A program made the position numbers and the translations under genes. A stretch of DNA of 29,346 nucleotides from JBPYFK01 sp051984675 (lineage in GTDB: Bacteria > Actinomycetota > Actinomycetes > Mycobacteriales > Pseudonocardiaceae), in contig JBPYFK010000029.1 of NCBI GenBank assembly GCA_051984675.1, positions 1 to 29,346 of the forward strand. The letters run 5' to 3'. Positions 6,573-14,931 of this stretch are shown here, piece after piece (position 1 is the stretch's first letter; every line of letters begins with the position of its first letter). The notes below the pieces were generated by a model. That model was given only the letters and a program-made list of their open reading frames with translations. It was not told the DNA's origin and did not search any database.

Positions 6573-7733
6573 GTGCGAATCCTGCGCGTCCTCCTCCGTT
6601 CCCAAATCGCCGCTGCGGTGGGTCTCCTCGTTCTTGTTGGCACGGCAGAGGCTGTCGCCTGGTCAGGTATTGCGGGTGCCCCAGCAGCTACGCTGGGCGC
6701 TCTAGCTGCACTGATCGTGTTACCGATGTGCGCTCAACTGGGTCTTCTTATTGGCGCAGGTGTGTTTGGCTTGCGCGTCGACAACGTGGTGCTGGGCGCG
6801 ACCCGTCGCGTGGCGAGTTGGCGGGTCGGCCGCGTGACCTTCACGATCCGTGCACTCCCCCTGGTCTTGGCCTCGGACATCGGTGCGTGGCGAAGCCCGG
6901 TCATCCTGCGGTGCTGGTTGGCCGGACTCACGTCCGCGTTAGCCGGTTTCTTCGCGGTCGCGGCGACCTGGCTGCTCGCCGACGGCCCGTTCGGGCGTGG
7001 GGCCGCTGTCGCGGCGACAGTCCTGATGGCGGCCAAGCTGCGACCGCAACGCTCGGCGATGGTCACCTCCACCGGCTGGCTGCTTTTCGGGCTGCCCAGA
7101 ATGCCCGACGAGCAGCGCAACAACTTCTGCGCCGCCCCCCTTGCCGCACGTGCCCACGACGCGCTGCTTCGTGGGGACGTGGAGAAGGCACAGGCATATG
7201 TGGATCAGCTGGCGGCGGAGCATCCGCACCTCGCGGCCACCGCGTCGTGCCAGATCACCATGCATGAGGCAAGGGGCGAGTACGCGCTGGCCGTGGCGCT
7301 GTTGCTCCAGCAGATGTCCTCGCCCCCGACAACCGGACGGGAACTGGCCCACGACCTCGCCGGGCTTGCCGGACTCGGCTTCTGCGCCGTTGAGTCGGGT
7401 CAGGTTCCGGGCGAGGACCTCTTACCCATCGCCAGGAAGGCCTTCGAAGACGCGGTCGCAGCGGGCTACCCGTCCTACAAGCTCGACGGCACCCGTGCGC
7501 TCCTCGCGCTCCTCGAAGGAGACACCGAAAAGGCTGCGCGGCTCGCCGAGTCGGGGGCGAACCATGCGGACTCCGCACTGTCCCAGGCCGACGATCTCGC
7601 CACCCTCGCACGAGCCCGCATGGCCATGTACGACAACGCAGGAGCCCGGTCAGCATTGGGTGAAGCCGAGGCGCTCGCGGCGTGGTGGCCCCGGGTGCGC
7701 GGAACACGCGAACGGCTGGCCGTGGGGGCTTAG
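6573..7733 (+). CDS. Membrane protein with degenerate M50-like region and helical repeat (TPR-like) C-terminus
   Basis: The 386-residue protein starts at GTG 6573. The N-terminal ~180 residues contain about four hydrophobic segments (near 8-30, 38-62, 113-135 and 143-155). Between them, GLRVDNVVLGATRRVASWRV followed by FTIRALPL (residues 67-97) resembles the substrate-binding part of site-2 (M50) proteases. The HExxH zinc motif expected just before it is absent: that position reads QLGLLIGAGVFG. Residues 185-386 are soluble and alpha-helical with TPR-like A/L patterns (ARAHDALLRGDVEKAQAYVD, and ALLEGDTEKAARLAE). If the M50 relationship is right, this is an inactive relative, perhaps a membrane scaffold. 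Otherwise it is a conserved hypothetical. It is bracketed by repeat loci A and B. Confidence 0.75.
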   Translation: MRILRVLLRSQIAAAVGLLVLVGTAEAVAWSGIAGAPAATLGALAALIVLPMCAQLGLLIGAGVFGLRVDNVVLGATRRVASWRVGRVTFTIRALPLVLASDIGAWRSPVILRCWLAGLTSALAGFFAVAATWLLADGPFGRGAAVAATVLMAAKLRPQRSAMVTSTGWLLFGLPRMPDEQRNNFCAAPLAARAHDALLRGDVEKAQAYVDQLAAEHPHLAATASCQITMHEARGEYALAVALLLQQMSSPPTTGRELAHDLAGLAGLGFCAVESGQVPGEDLLPIARKAFEDAVAAGYPSYKLDGTRALLALLEGDTEKAARLAESGANHADSALSQADDLATLARARMAMYDNAGARSALGEAEALAAWWPRVRGTRERLAVGA

Positions 7734-7734
7734 G

Positions 7735-7789
7735 TGACAGGATGGGAACTTTCCTGTCACCGCCTGACAGGAAAGTTCCCATCCTGTCA
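7735..7789. repeat. Intergenic repeat locus B: perfect 25-bp inverted pair
   Basis: Unit B1 (7735-7759) is TGACAG-GATGGGAACTTTC-CTGTCA. B2 (7765-7789) is its exact reverse complement, with a 5-bp spacer. It starts one base after the TAG stop of the membrane/TPR gene and lies between that gene and the convergent glgP 3' end, the position expected for a bidirectional terminator. Confidence 0.92.
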
Positions 7790-7830
7790 GCACCCTGTTT
7801 GCGCAGGTCAGACCGTCGGCGTGGGCAGCT

Positions 7831-10392
7831 TCAGGCGAGCACGACCCGACCGAGTTCCGCGGGGCAGGAAAGCAGCGGGTGCTTGGGCAGGATGCGTACC
7901 GTGTACCCGGACGGACCGGCGTGCGGCATTGTCACGGTGGCCTCGTACCAGCCGTCGCCACTTGCCCGCATCGACGCCGTGACGAAGTCGTGCAGTTCGT
8001 CGGAGTCATCCACTCGGCCAACCACGACCTCGACATCGACGTCGGATTCGTCCAGCCCAGCCAGGTCGACCTGCGCGCGCACCGTCATGAGCCCGCCGAG
8101 CAGCGGCGTGGTTTCGTCCCCCGTGTTCATCCCGGTCTCGGTCACCCGAACGAACGGCCACGCCGAATGCAGCCGTGCTCGGAAGTCCGCCAGCGCCTTC
8201 GCGCCGCGATACCCCTCCCCCGCGATCGCGTTGACCGACCGGGCCGCCGGCCCGTAGTAATTGTCCACGTACTCCCGAACCATCCGGGAAGACTGAACGC
8301 GCGGACCGAGGGTCGCCAAGGTGTGACGCACCATCGACATCCACTTGCTGGGCACACCATCGCTGTTACGGCTGTAGAACATCGGTGCCACCGAAGACGT
8401 GATCAGTTCGTAGAGCGCGGTCGCTTCGAGATCGTCCCGGCGATTGGGATCGGTCACGCCGTCGGCCGTGGGGATCGCCCACCCGTTGTTGCCGTCGTAG
8501 AACTCGTCCCACCAGCCGTCCCGGACCGACAGGTTGAGGACACCGTTGAGCGCGGCCTTCATTCCCGACGTACCGCAGGCTTCCAGCGGTCGCAAAGGGT
8601 TGTTCAGCCACACGTCGCACCCCGAGTAGAGATACCGCCCCAACGACATGTCGTAGTCCGGCAGGAACGCGACCCGGTGGCGCACTTCAGGGTCGTCAGC
8701 GAACCGCACGATCTGCTGGATCATCGCCTTGCCGTTCTCGTCCGCCGGGTGCGACTTGCCCGCCACCACCAGCTGCACCGGTCGTTGCGGGTCCAACAAC
8801 AACGCACGCAACCGGTCCGGGTCACGCAGCATCAGCGTCAGCCGCTTGTAGGTGGGAACCCTCCTGGCGAATCCGATGGTCAGCACATCAGGATCGAAGA
8901 CCGACTCCGTCCAACCAAGCTCCAGTTCGGATGCCCCGCGCTGCAGCCACGCCCGCCGCAGGCGCCGTCGAATCTCATCCACCAACCGCTGGCGCAACGA
9001 ACAGCGCAGCTCCCACAGCAGCGAGTCACTGACCGGTTCGATGCCGTGCAAGCCACCACCACTGTCCATTTCGGACTCACCAAGCAGCTTGCCGATCTCC
9101 CGGGCCGACCAGGTCGGCCCATGCACGCCGTTGGTGACCGAGGAGACCGGCACCTCCTCAGCACCGAACCCTGGCCACAGGCCGTGGAACATCTTGCGGA
9201 TCACCGCGCCGTGCAGCCGAGAGACGCCATTGGCGCGCTGCGCCAACCGGAACCCCATGTGGGCCATGTTGAACATGTTCGGGTTGTCCTCGGCGCCCAG
9301 CGCCAGGATGCGTTGCGGCGACACCCCAGGCAGCAGTGAGTTCGCCGAACCATCCCCGAAGTAGTGACTGACCAACTCCACCGGGAAGCGGTCGATCCCG
9401 GCAGGAACGGGGGTATGCGTGGTGAACACGGTTCCCGCACGTACCGCCGTCACGGCCTCGTCGAACTGCAACCCCGGGTTGTTCAACAACTCCCGCAGCC
9501 GTTCCAAGCCAAGAAACCCGGCGTGCGCCTCGTTCGTGTGAAATACCTGGGGCTGCGGGTGACCGGTGAGCTCGCAATAGGCCCGCACCGCCCGCACGCC
9601 GCCCACACCGGCGAGTATCTCCTGGCGAATCCGGTGATCGGCGTCGCCGCCATAGAGCCGATCGGTGACGGTACGCAGACCTTCGTCGTTCTCCGCCACG
9701 TCGCTGTCCAGCAACAACAACGGCACCCGGCCCACCTGGGCCTTCCAGATCCGCGCACGCAGCGTCCGGCCCGCCGGCATCGCCACCTGCACGACGATCG
9801 GCTCACCGGACGGTTCGGTCACCGGTTCCAGCGGCAGGCCGCGCGGGTCCAGCACGGGGTAGTGCTCGACCTGCCACCCGTCCGCCGACAGGGACTGCCG
9901 GAAGTACCCGGACCCGTAAAACAGCCCGACACCGATCACCGGCGCCCCGAGGTCGGAAGCGGACTTGAGGTGGTCGCCCGCGAGCACACCCAGCCCGCCC
10001 GAGTAGTTCGGCAGGGCCTCGGTCAGCCCGAACTCCATCGAGAAGTAGGCGATGGCCGACGGCAGCTCGGCGCCCTCGTCCTGACGCTGCTGGTACCAGC
10101 GCGGCATTGTCAGGTACCGGCGCAGGTCGTCGTCCACCGCCCGGGCGCGGGAGAGGAAGTCTTCATCAGCGGCGAGTTGACGCAGCCGCTCCGCGGGCAC
10201 CTCGGCCAGCAGGCGCAGCGGGTCCCCGCCCACCTCCGACCACAGGTCGGGGTCGACCGCCGCGAAGAGGTCCTGGGTCGGCGGGTGCCAGGTCCACCGA
10301 AGATTGGTGGCCAGGGTGCCGAGGGCGGCCAGCGACTCGGGCAGGTGCGCACGGACGGTGAAGCGACGAACAGCTCTCACGGTTCGGACCAT
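7831..10392 (-). CDS. glgP: Alpha-glucan (glycogen/maltodextrin) phosphorylase, actinobacterial type
   Basis: The 853-residue GT35 enzyme is read from ATG 10392 (MVRTVRAVRRFTVRAHLPES); an upstream start at 10419 adds nine unlikely residues. It would release glucose-1-phosphate from alpha-1,4-glucans using pyridoxal phosphate in the cytosol. The N-terminal ~110 residues match the DUF3417 region of the actinobacterial subfamily (LATNLRWTWHPPTQDLF). A strongly conserved catalytic core follows (AYFSMEFGLTEALPNYSGGL, VFHTNEAHAGF). The PLP-binding Lys612 sits in ACGTSGMKAALNG. A C-terminal beta-rich tail follows, as in the subfamily. Length is normal and no frame break is seen. It stands alone, converging on the membrane/TPR gene, with repeat locus B between them. 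Confidence 0.95.
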   Translation of the reverse strand: MVRTVRAVRRFTVRAHLPESLAALGTLATNLRWTWHPPTQDLFAAVDPDLWSEVGGDPLRLLAEVPAERLRQLAADEDFLSRARAVDDDLRRYLTMPRWYQQRQDEGAELPSAIAYFSMEFGLTEALPNYSGGLGVLAGDHLKSASDLGAPVIGVGLFYGSGYFRQSLSADGWQVEHYPVLDPRGLPLEPVTEPSGEPIVVQVAMPAGRTLRARIWKAQVGRVPLLLLDSDVAENDEGLRTVTDRLYGGDADHRIRQEILAGVGGVRAVRAYCELTGHPQPQVFHTNEAHAGFLGLERLRELLNNPGLQFDEAVTAVRAGTVFTTHTPVPAGIDRFPVELVSHYFGDGSANSLLPGVSPQRILALGAEDNPNMFNMAHMGFRLAQRANGVSRLHGAVIRKMFHGLWPGFGAEEVPVSSVTNGVHGPTWSAREIGKLLGESEMDSGGGLHGIEPVSDSLLWELRCSLRQRLVDEIRRRLRRAWLQRGASELELGWTESVFDPDVLTIGFARRVPTYKRLTLMLRDPDRLRALLLDPQRPVQLVVAGKSHPADENGKAMIQQIVRFADDPEVRHRVAFLPDYDMSLGRYLYSGCDVWLNNPLRPLEACGTSGMKAALNGVLNLSVRDGWWDEFYDGNNGWAIPTADGVTDPNRRDDLEATALYELITSSVAPMFYSRNSDGVPSKWMSMVRHTLATLGPRVQSSRMVREYVDNYYGPAARSVNAIAGEGYRGAKALADFRARLHSAWPFVRVTETGMNTGDETTPLLGGLMTVRAQVDLAGLDESDVDVEVVVGRVDDSDELHDFVTASMRASGDGWYEATVTMPHAGPSGYTVRILPKHPLLSCPAELGRVVLA

Positions 10393-10581
10393 ATCTCGCC
10401 CGTCTGGGCACACGACCACGTCAGTGGGTCAGATGCCGAGGGCGAGTCCGGTCGGCCGCCCGATCCGCGTCCGCCGGGCCGGTTGACCAGCTAGGCTTCC
10501 GCGAGCGTTCGGCGATCGCGTGCTTGACTCCCGTCGATGTGTTCGGGCGCACCACGGCTCCTGGCGCACAAGGGATCGAAC

Positions 10582-12084
10582 GTGTCACTGACAGGTGTGT
10601 CGTCAACAGCGGCCCCGCCATCGACCTCCGCGCGGCCTCCGCGGCGCCGGCTCTGGGCTGCCCTCATCGTCACGGTGGCGTGCACGGCCCTTCTCGGTGG
10701 CTGCACGCGCACCATCAGCGGAATGCCGACCACGTCCGGCGGTTACTCGACGACGCGCGTCGCGGGCTTACCCGCGAGCAACGGCCCGAGCGGGCCGAGA
10801 CCCGGCGTCACCGACACGAGCCTTCCCGTCGCCGGGGGCAACGGCAGCGACGCCGACCGGTTAGGCGCCAACGCGGTCTCCGACATCCAGGACTACTGGA
10901 AACAGGCATTCCCCCAGGCATTCGACGGCAAGCCCTTCGACCCGGTCAAACAGCTGGTGTCGTACGACTCGGCCGTCCCCGGCCCGCCGGTGTGCAACCA
11001 GAACCCGCAAGGGCTGGTGAACGCGTTCTACTGCCCGGTCGATGATTCGATCGCTTGGGACCGCGGACAGCTCCTGCCGAAGCTGAACAGCGGTTTCGGC
11101 CCGTTGGCCGTCGTGACCGTCCTCGCCCACGAGATGGGGCACGCCACCGAGCGTCGGGCCGGCACCGTGAAACCGGGGGACCCAACGATCGTTTCCGAAC
11201 AGCAGTCCGACTGCTTCACTGGCGCGTTCTTCCGGTACGTCGCCGAGGGAAGGGCACAACACTTCCAGGTCTCCACCGGTGACGGCCTGAACCAGGTCAT
11301 GGGCCTGCTCAGCTTCGTCAAGGACACGCCGGGCACCACCGGCTTCACCGACCCCGGCGCCCACGGAAGCGCGTTCGACCGTGTGACCGCGTTCCAGTTC
11401 GGTTTCACCGACGGACCGAAGCGATGCGCGCAGATGGACCTCAAGGACATCACCCAGCGCACCACGCAGTACCGGTTCTGGAAGCCCCAGCAGGAGCAGC
11501 ACCTACCCGTGAGCCGGGAAACCGTCGCCGCGGTGTCACAAAGCCTCAACGACGTGTTCCGCGACACTGGCGCCAGGCCGCCCGCGATCACGGCCTCGCC
11601 TGCTGCCTGCCCGGACGTGCGGAGCACCTCGCCGGCTTCCTACTGCCCGAGCACGAACACGGTGTCGCTGGATCTGGCGGCGTTGAAGACGATCGGCCAG
11701 CCACCGGGCAGCGGGCCGCAAGGGGTCAGTTACGGCGACTTCGCGGCCTTCTCCCAGGTGGCGTCCCGGTACGTGCTGTCGGTGCAGAAAGCGGCCGGGA
11801 TGCCCTTGGACGATGAGACCGCCGGCCTGCGCACCGCGTGCCTGGTCGGCGCGTGGAGTGGATCGCTGCTGGAGGACCCGAGCGGTCAACGCAAACCGGT
11901 CGGCGCGCTGCGGTTGGCGCCAGACGATCTCGACCAGGCGGTGGCTGAGTTGCTGGACGACCACGGCCTCATCGCCGCGAATGTCGACGGCGTCCAGGCG
12001 CCCGCCGGCTTCGCCCGGCTGGAAGCATTCAGGACGGGCTTCCAGGACGGGATCACCTCCTGCACCGCCAAGTACAGCGACTGA
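10582..12084 (+). CDS. Lipoprotein with neutral zinc metallopeptidase domain (YpfJ-like)
   Basis: From GTG 10582, which has AAGGGA 7 nt upstream, the protein is 500 residues. The N-terminus has RRR then a hydrophobic stretch, LWAALIVTVACTALLGG, ending at a lipobox with Cys41, so it should be a lipid-anchored exported protein. A metallopeptidase signature follows: HEMGH at 183-187, with Glu206 in SEQQSDC as the likely third zinc ligand. The spacing and the QSDCF motif match the putative neutral zinc metallopeptidase family (YpfJ). The C-terminal third (about 310-500) repeats some of the vocabulary of the first half (YCPSTNTVSLD against YCPVDDSIAWD) without HExxH, hinting at a second, inactive copy. 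Substrate unknown. Confidence 0.85.
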   Translation: MSLTGVSSTAAPPSTSARPPRRRLWAALIVTVACTALLGGCTRTISGMPTTSGGYSTTRVAGLPASNGPSGPRPGVTDTSLPVAGGNGSDADRLGANAVSDIQDYWKQAFPQAFDGKPFDPVKQLVSYDSAVPGPPVCNQNPQGLVNAFYCPVDDSIAWDRGQLLPKLNSGFGPLAVVTVLAHEMGHATERRAGTVKPGDPTIVSEQQSDCFTGAFFRYVAEGRAQHFQVSTGDGLNQVMGLLSFVKDTPGTTGFTDPGAHGSAFDRVTAFQFGFTDGPKRCAQMDLKDITQRTTQYRFWKPQQEQHLPVSRETVAAVSQSLNDVFRDTGARPPAITASPAACPDVRSTSPASYCPSTNTVSLDLAALKTIGQPPGSGPQGVSYGDFAAFSQVASRYVLSVQKAAGMPLDDETAGLRTACLVGAWSGSLLEDPSGQRKPVGALRLAPDDLDQAVAELLDDHGLIAANVDGVQAPAGFARLEAFRTGFQDGITSCTAKYSD

Positions 12085-12118
12085 CCCTGCTGTACGGGCG
12101 GGCGCCGGGTCGACCAGC

Positions 12119-12215
12119 TGGCAGGAAGGGAACTTTCCACGCGCCGGTGCCGGGCACGGCGTGACAGGAAGGTTCCCTTGCTGTCACCGATGACAGGAAA
12201 GTTCCCTTCCTGTCA
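12119..12215. repeat. Intergenic repeat locus C: three units, last two direct
   Basis: C1 (12119-12143) is a decayed unit, TGGCAG-GAAGGGAACTTTC, with no proper right flank. C2 (12162-12186) is TGACAG-GAAGGTTCCCTTG-CTGTCA. C3 (12191-12215) is TGACAG-GAAAGTTCCCTTC-CTGTCA. C3 has the best internal dyad of the family: 9-bp arms TGACAGGAA / TTCCTGTCA around a 7-nt loop. The locus lies between the convergent peptidase and thioredoxin-TPR genes. Confidence 0.9.
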
Positions 12216-12264
12216 CACCCCAAGACCTGAGCACAGCTCACATAAGTGAGCCGGCGGGCGACGC

Positions 12265-13221
12265 TCAGAACAGTGCGCTGGCCAGATCGCGACGGGCCTT
12301 GACGACACGCTCGTCACCAGCCGGGAACAGCTCGAACATCTCCAGCAGGTGCCGGCGCGCGCGGTCACGCTCGTCGCCCGAGGTGCGCTTGACGGTCCGT
12401 ACCAGGCGGTCAAACCCTTCGCCGACCTGCTGCGCCGCGACCTCGGCGTCCGCGGCGGCGATCTGCGCATCCACGTCATCCGGGGCGGCGTCGGCGCGCT
12501 CGATCGCGGTCGGGTCGGCGCTTTCGGCACGCGCGGCAAACCGCACCTGCGCCAGCGCCGCCTGGGCCTGCTCGTTCTCCGGCTCGGTCTCCAGAATCCG
12601 CTGGTACGCGGCCTCTGCCTCCGCGTAGTCGCCGCGTTCGAGGGCGTCCTCAGCGGCCGTGAACCGCTCGTCCTCCGGTTGCTCCTCCACGGCGCCGCCG
12701 GCGGCTTCCTCCGCCGCGCGGATACCCGGGAGCTGGTCGCGCATGGCGTCCAACAGCTTGGTGATCCACTCGCGTATCTGCGGCTCGGGCTGCGCGCCCG
12801 CGAATGCCTCGACCGGCTGGCCACCCGCGATCGCGACCACGGTCGGCACGGACTGGACGCCGAAGAGCTGAGCGATCCTCGGGTTGGCGTCGACGTCGAC
12901 CTTGGCGAGCACCCAGCTACCCTCGGCTTCGACGGCCAGCCGCTCCAGTACCGGCGAGAGCTGCTTGCAGGGACCGCACCAGGTCGCCCACAGATCCACC
13001 ACGACCGGGACCTGCATGGATCGCTCGACGACCTCGGACTGGAAGGTGGCTTCGGTGACGTCGACAACGGCGTCCCCGGCCGGTGTCCCGCCACGGGCGG
13101 ACGCGTCGGCCGAGTTCGCCGGAGTGGCCGATTCCGCCTTCTGTTTCAGCGCCGACAGGTCTACCGCACCAGCCATGGCGGCGGGCGTCACTGCGTTCTG
13201 GCGTGGGTCTGGCCTCGTCAC
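12265..13221 (-). CDS. Thioredoxin-domain protein with TPR tail (CnoX/YbbN-like)
   Basis: From GTG 13221, preceded by AGGA at 7 nt, the protein is 318 residues; a longer upstream frame is not supported. Residues ~55-165 form a thioredoxin fold with the active site WCGPC (Cys82, Cys85) and the cis-proline motif SVPTV. Residues ~190-318 are helical TPR-like repeats (AAEDALERGDYAEAEAAYQR, then ALAQVRFAARAE). This architecture is CnoX/YbbN, a holdase that protects proteins from oxidative damage and hands them to GroEL or DnaK in proteobacteria. E. coli CnoX lacks a functional CxxC; here both cysteines are present, so reductase activity is possible. The Ala/Glu-rich N-terminal 50 residues look flexible. 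Confidence 0.9.
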   Translation of the reverse strand: MTRPDPRQNAVTPAAMAGAVDLSALKQKAESATPANSADASARGGTPAGDAVVDVTEATFQSEVVERSMQVPVVVDLWATWCGPCKQLSPVLERLAVEAEGSWVLAKVDVDANPRIAQLFGVQSVPTVVAIAGGQPVEAFAGAQPEPQIREWITKLLDAMRDQLPGIRAAEEAAGGAVEEQPEDERFTAAEDALERGDYAEAEAAYQRILETEPENEQAQAALAQVRFAARAESADPTAIERADAAPDDVDAQIAAADAEVAAQQVGEGFDRLVRTVKRTSGDERDRARRHLLEMFELFPAGDERVVKARRDLASALF

Positions 13222-13539
13222 GGTTCCATCCTGACACGATGCGCCGAGTGTTCGACGCCAGGTCCCGAAGAAAATCCGATGGTCGGCCAGCAAGATTCAC
13301 GTGACGTGCCGTAGCGCCCGAGGAGCCTCCACCCGGACCTCCCGGGACAGCTCGCGGAGACACAGAAGTCGGCAACCACCGTGATCCACTCGAACGAGTG
13401 CCATTGCTGGAGATCTCTCAGCCACCCGCGGTGGCCTGCCGAAACAGACAGAGAACTCGCAGAGAGATCTCGCGAGTCGACATGGGGGTCTCCGTAGGGG
13501 CGCCTCCCCAGCCTGTAGTTCGACGAGAGGTACGGAAAA
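13222..13539. other. Divergent intergenic region with two GAGATCTC palindromes
   Basis: This 318-bp region separates the thioredoxin-TPR gene (minus) from the small secreted protein gene (plus). The 8-bp palindrome GAGATCTC occurs at 13410-13417 and again at 13464-13471, 54 bp apart. The second lies inside a slightly longer dyad, ACTCGC...GCGAGT. These could be operator sites for the secreted-protein gene. No coding signal was seen. Confidence 0.45.
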
Positions 13540-13800
13540 GTGGGTATTGCAACCCGTGTTGCCGGTGTCGCCGGCGCTGCCGCTGTCGGCATGGCGACCC
13601 TGGGCGGTTTGGCCTTCGCCGACAGCATGGACAACAACGGCGCGAACCTGATCGACGACAACAACATCAGCGCCGTCCCGGTCCAGCTCTGCAACGACAA
13701 CGTCGGCGCGGTGCTCGGGGCCGTCGTCCCGATCCTGTCGCCGACGAACGCGCAGTGCACCAACGCTCCCGTGGTCGACCACCCGGTGGCTCAGGGCTGA
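13540..13800 (+). CDS. Small secreted protein with two cysteines, chaplin-reminiscent
   Basis: The 86-residue product starts at GTG 13540, with GAGAGG 9 nt upstream. Residues 1-28 form a classical signal peptide (ATRVAGVAGAAAVGMATLGG, then AFA|DS). The mature part is about 58 residues with a hydrophobic middle, ISAVPVQLCNDNVGAVLGAV, and cysteines at 51 and 73. The VPVQ-x-C-x-x-N pattern and paired cysteines recall chaplins, the amyloid-like surface proteins of sporulating actinomycetes. However, the Cys-Cys spacing (21 residues between) is longer than I expect for chaplins, so the relationship is tentative. It is monocistronic, with a strong terminator 20 bp downstream and a long upstream region, consistent with high or regulated expression. 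Confidence 0.8.
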   Translation: MGIATRVAGVAGAAAVGMATLGGLAFADSMDNNGANLIDDNNISAVPVQLCNDNVGAVLGAVVPILSPTNAQCTNAPVVDHPVAQG

Positions 13801-13820
13801 GCACCGGCAGGGTGTGACGA

Positions 13821-13855
13821 GAAAGGCGCCGGGACGTCCCGGCGCCTTTCTGATT
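13821..13855 (+). terminator. Strong intrinsic terminator after the small secreted protein gene
   Basis: Positions 13821-13850 form a perfect 30-bp palindrome: GAAAGGCGCCGGGAC followed by GTCCCGGCGCCTTTC, then TGATT. As RNA it gives a GC-rich stem of about 13 bp with a tight loop and a short U-containing tail. It also faces the thiamine-binding gene that ends 50 bp further on, so it may work in both directions. Confidence 0.88.
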
Positions 13856-13900
13856 GCCAAGGCCGGCTGCCCGGCGGTAGCTGTCAGGCACAGTCGCGGG

Positions 13901-14206
13901 CTACTGCGAGCCGTCCAAGTGCTCCTCGACGCGCCGCACCTTTTCGGCGAGCTGACCGTCGTAGCCCGGGCGGATATCGGCCTTGAGCACCAGGCTCGTC
14001 CGCGCTGAGTGCGCGGCCACTGCCTCGGTCGCCCGTTTCACGACGTCCATCACCTCGTCCCACTCGCCCTCCACCGTGGTGAACATCGCGGTGGTCTCGT
14101 TCGGCAGGCCGGAGTCACGCACCACCCGAACCGCAGCGGCGACCGCTTCGCTGACGCTGCCGGTCTCGTCACCACCGGCGGGGCTCACGCTGAACGCAAC
14201 CAGCAA
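13901..14206 (-). CDS. MTH1187 family thiamine-binding protein
   Basis: The 101-residue protein (LVAFSVSPAGG, then TTAMFTTVEGEWDEVMDVVK) matches the MTH1187/YkoF-like family of small ferredoxin-fold proteins that bind thiamine or related pyrimidines. The start must be TTG at 14206: the same frame has a TGA stop only five codons upstream and no ATG or GTG between. An AAGGAGG-like ribosome binding site sits immediately before it, with short spacing. The protein is probably a cytosolic oligomer; no thiamine transport or biosynthesis gene is adjacent. It diverges from the marR gene, with about 100 bp between them. Confidence 0.88.
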   Translation of the reverse strand: MLVAFSVSPAGGDETGSVSEAVAAAVRVVRDSGLPNETTAMFTTVEGEWDEVMDVVKRATEAVAAHSARTSLVLKADIRPGYDGQLAEKVRRVEEHLDGSQ

Positions 14207-14296
14207 GGCCCTCCTCCTTCCTCATGGTCGTGTCACTCGTTCCGTTCGGGCGCCACCGAATGCACCGCACCCACCCACCTTGGTAGTACTCGCTGC

Positions 14297-14302
14297 TAGC
14301 GT
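14297..14302 (+). promoter_or_regulatory. Possible -10 box for a leaderless marR transcript
   Basis: TAGCGT fits TANNNT and ends 8 nt before the ATG at 14311, with no Shine-Dalgarno in between. The same hexamer serves the FilP-like gene at 20500. Confidence 0.4.
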
Positions 14303-14310
14303 CGATAGGC

Positions 14311-14820
14311 ATGAGCACCCGTGACCCGCTTCCTTTCGACCCGATCGCGCGGGCGGCCGAACTGTGGTCCGAGCGTGTGGGGCCGTCGACCACGATGGCG
14401 GCGGTGACCAGCGTGATGCGGGTGCAGCAGATACTCCAGTCCGCAGTGGACGCGGCGCTGCGCCCGCACGGCCTCACCTTCGCCCGCTACGAGGCGCTGG
14501 TCCTGCTCACGTTCTCGCAGCGGGGCAGCCTGCCGATGCGGGTGATGGGTGATCGGCTCCAACTGCACCCCACCAGCGTGACCAACATCGTCGACCGGCT
14601 CGAACAGGACGGACTGGTGATGCGCCTCCCGCATCCCACCGACCGTCGGACCACGCTGGTGGAGATCACCGACACCGGTCGCGACTTGATGAAGAAGGCG
14701 ACCGAGGCAGTGACCGAGATCGACTTCGGCCTGCGCGGGGTGACCGAACGCCAAACCCGGCTGCTCACCGAGCTGCTCGGCAGGGTCCGGCACGCCGCTG
14801 GCGACTTCGAGACGCCCTGA
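14311..14820 (+). CDS. MarR family transcriptional regulator
   Basis: The 169-residue protein has the MarR layout. A helical N-terminus is followed by a winged helix-turn-helix: GLTFARYEALVLLTF, then LQLHPTSVTNIVDRLEQDGL as the recognition helix region. The wing is RLPHPTDRRTTLVEITDTGR, and C-terminal dimerisation helices follow. It should be a dimeric DNA-binding repressor or activator. The divergent thiamine-binding gene is one candidate target; self-regulation is another. The ligand is unknown. A 17-bp tandem repeat begins inside its last codons. Confidence 0.93.
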   Translation: MSTRDPLPFDPIARAAELWSERVGPSTTMAAVTSVMRVQQILQSAVDAALRPHGLTFARYEALVLLTFSQRGSLPMRVMGDRLQLHPTSVTNIVDRLEQDGLVMRLPHPTDRRTTLVEITDTGRDLMKKATEAVTEIDFGLRGVTERQTRLLTELLGRVRHAAGDFETP

Positions 14821-14884
14821 TCTTTCGAGTGCCCTGATCTTTCGAGTGCCCTGACTTTTCGGGCGCCCTTCTTTCGGACGCCCT
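14814..14884. repeat. 17-bp tandem repeat spanning the marR stop codon
   Basis: Units are GCCCTGATCTTTCGAGT at 14814-14830 and again, identical, at 14831-14847. GCCCTGACTTTTCGGGC follows at 14848-14864 and a 15-bp GCCCTTCTTTCGGAC at 14865-14879, then a further GCCCT. The first unit contains the marR TGA. Because 17 is not a multiple of three, the TGAs in successive units fall in different frames. Confidence 0.85.
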
Positions 14885-14931
14885 CACACTGGATGCTCTG
14901 AGATCCGGGGACCCCGCTGGATTCCTGCCGC

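Noticed and set aside
6428..7267. 279-codon plus-strand frame starting inside repeat locus A.
   Set aside because: It overlaps the membrane/TPR gene in another frame; its translation is Arg/Cys/Gly-rich and lacks hydrophobic segments or motifs.
7735..7789. Calling the repeat loci classical Rho-independent terminators.
   Set aside because: No U-tract follows the hairpins, and locus E is in a divergent region. They were kept as repeats, with termination only a possible role.
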